NCBI GenBank assembly: GCA_041685115.1
Contig: JAWLGK010000012.1
Coordinates: 1 to 64,000, forward strand
DNA from: JALOAT01 sp041685115
GTDB lineage: Bacteria; Pseudomonadota; Gammaproteobacteria; Thiohalomonadales; Thiohalomonadaceae
Direction: 5' to 3'
DNA: 64,000 bases
Below, in pieces: positions 63,141 to 64,000 of this stretch. The position numbers were made by a program, and so were the translations under genes. The notes under the pieces were generated by a model, which did no database searches, had not been told where the DNA came from, and saw nothing but the letters and a program-made list of their open reading frames with translations. Position 1 is the first letter of the stretch. Each line of letters starts with the position of its first letter.

Positions 63141-64000
63141 GAAATGTTCGTGATCTGTATCGGCAGGCGCCGAGCGCCCCACTCGCCTTTGGGCCCGAAC
63201 ACCCCTGCGCAGGGGGTTCCGCAACGGTCGCAGCGGCCGTCCAGGGTCAGGTTCCACGCGGTGAGCACATAACCGTCGCGCCCGATCAGTTCCTGCCCGC
63301 AGTGATGGCAGGAGGTGCTGCCGCCCTCCGGGTCGTGCACGTTGCCCGTGTAGGCGTAGCGCACGCCGTTGTCCATGGCGATGCGCCGGGCGCGCTGCAA
63401 TGTCGCACGCGGTGTGGGCGGGATGTCGCGCATTTTCCAGTCCGGGTGGAAGGCGGTGAAATGCATGGGCACGTCGGGGCCCAGTTCACGCACTACCCAC
63501 CGGGTCATCTGCTTCAGCTCCTCGTCCGAGTCGTTGAGGCCCGGGATGAGCAAGGTGGTGAGTTCGAGCCAGACCCGGGTCTCGTGCTTGATGTACACCA
63601 GGGTTTCGAGCACGGGCTGCAGGTGGGCGCCGGTCTGCTTCAGGTAGAACGCATCCGTGAAGGCCTTCAGGTCCACGTTGGCGGCGTCCATGTGGGCGTA
63701 GAATTCCTTGCGCGGTTCGGCGCACACGTAGCCCGCGGTCACCGCCACGGACTTGATGCCCCGCTCGCGGCAGGCCTTCGCCACATCGATGGCGTATTCG
63801 TGGAAGATCACCGGGTCGTTGTAGGTGTAGGCCACGCTGCGGCAGCCGAGCTGCTCGGCGGCGCGGGCGATGGCCGCGGGGCTGGCCTGGTCCATGAGCG
63901 TGTCCATGTGGCGCGACTTGCTCATGTCCCAGTTCTGACAGAATTTGCAGGCCAGGTTGCAGCCGGCCGTGCCGAAGGAGAGCACCGGCGTGCCCGGCAG
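63137..64000 (-). CDS. amrS: AmmeMemoRadiSam system radical SAM enzyme (AmrS), 3' part; 5' end beyond window
   Basis: 287 residues of the C-terminal part are in the window. The radical SAM Cys motif is GCNLACKFCQNWD; YTYNDPVIFHEYAID and VDLKAFTDAFYLKQT are shared with the AmrS/PflA-like group. C-terminal zinc-finger-like CHHCGQ and CDRCGTPC pairs follow. AmrS proteins form a conserved trio with AmmeMemoRadiSam partners A and B and are thought to act in an unknown modification; partners would be upstream, outside the window. Confidence 0.9.
   Translation of the reverse strand: MPGTPVLSFGTAGCNLACKFCQNWDMSKSRHMDTLMDQASPAAIARAAEQLGCRSVAYTYNDPVIFHEYAIDVAKACRERGIKSVAVTAGYVCAEPRKEFYAHMDAANVDLKAFTDAFYLKQTGAHLQPVLETLVYIKHETRVWLELTTLLIPGLNDSDEELKQMTRWVVRELGPDVPMHFTAFHPDWKMRDIPPTPRATLQRARRIAMDNGVRYAYTGNVHDPEGGSTSCHHCGQELIGRDGYVLTAWNLTLDGRCDRCGTPCAGVFGPKGEWGARRLPIQITNIS

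Overview
The window is a 64-kb draft contig segment (one run of 100 Ns, 46712-46811) of GC-rich chromosomal DNA from a Gram-negative bacterium, most likely a gammaproteobacterium. Lipid A synthesis (lpxH), FimV, DedD/CvpA, MetZ and a Usg-type Asd paralog are present. Two blocks have gene orders familiar from Gammaproteobacteria: folD-cysS-gltX-ppi-ppi-lpxH, and leuCDB-asd-usg-fimV-truA-trpF-trpB-trpA-accD-folC-dedD-cvpA-purF-metZ as in pseudomonads. The genus cannot be fixed from the sequence alone. No prophage, CRISPR array, restriction island or secondary-metabolite cluster is visible.

Layout. 1-53: 5' part of a tRNA-Pro(TGG). 254-9107: folD, a DksA/TraR-type zinc-finger protein, a small unknown, cysS, gltX, two tandem cyclophilins, lpxH, a secreted unknown and a DUF455 ferritin-like protein. 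9338-12637: glycerate kinase, beta-carbonic anhydrase, metZ. 12849-30583: the large minus-strand biosynthetic block (purine, folate, fatty acid, Trp, Leu, Asp-family, plus fimV and truA). 30861-32236: LysR regulator divergent from leuC, with a small partner gene. 32346-34910: a multi-PAS diguanylate cyclase broken by one in-frame TAG. 34963-41005: DUF1579, AlkA-like glycosylase, DUF4112, ChaN-PDZ protein and an M1-like periplasmic peptidase. 41384-51305: a complete chemotaxis operon (mcp-cheY-STAS-cheA-poly-HAMP mcp-cheW-cheR-cheD-cheB). 51311-64000: MFS transporter, aroC, a SnoaL-like protein, CoA-disulfide-reductase/rhodanese, thioredoxin-CcdA fusion, a lipoprotein, hemN, DUF559 nuclease, prmB, mogA and a partial AmrS radical SAM gene.

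The most distinctive feature is the repeat content of the intergenic DNA. At least five families of short palindromic elements fill gene junctions: (A) CACGGGG-type elements with about 20-30 bp inverted ends, ten copies; (B) CGCGGAG-type elements, six copies, four of them in the leu-asd cluster; (C) CCCTCTCC double-hairpin elements with a conserved spacer, three loci; (D) GTAGCCCGGATGAAGCG elements, three copies, two of which supply the TAG stop of the neighbouring gene; (E) GTAGGAGCGGCC REP-like palindromes, mostly nested inside family A. A 192-bp MITE-like element with IS4/IS50-like ends and a perfect 9-bp target duplication sits inside a family C element. The poly-HAMP receptor gene contains a 273-bp tandem repeat that broke the assembly. 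In frame and by periodicity, the true gap is 17 bp plus a multiple of 273 bp.
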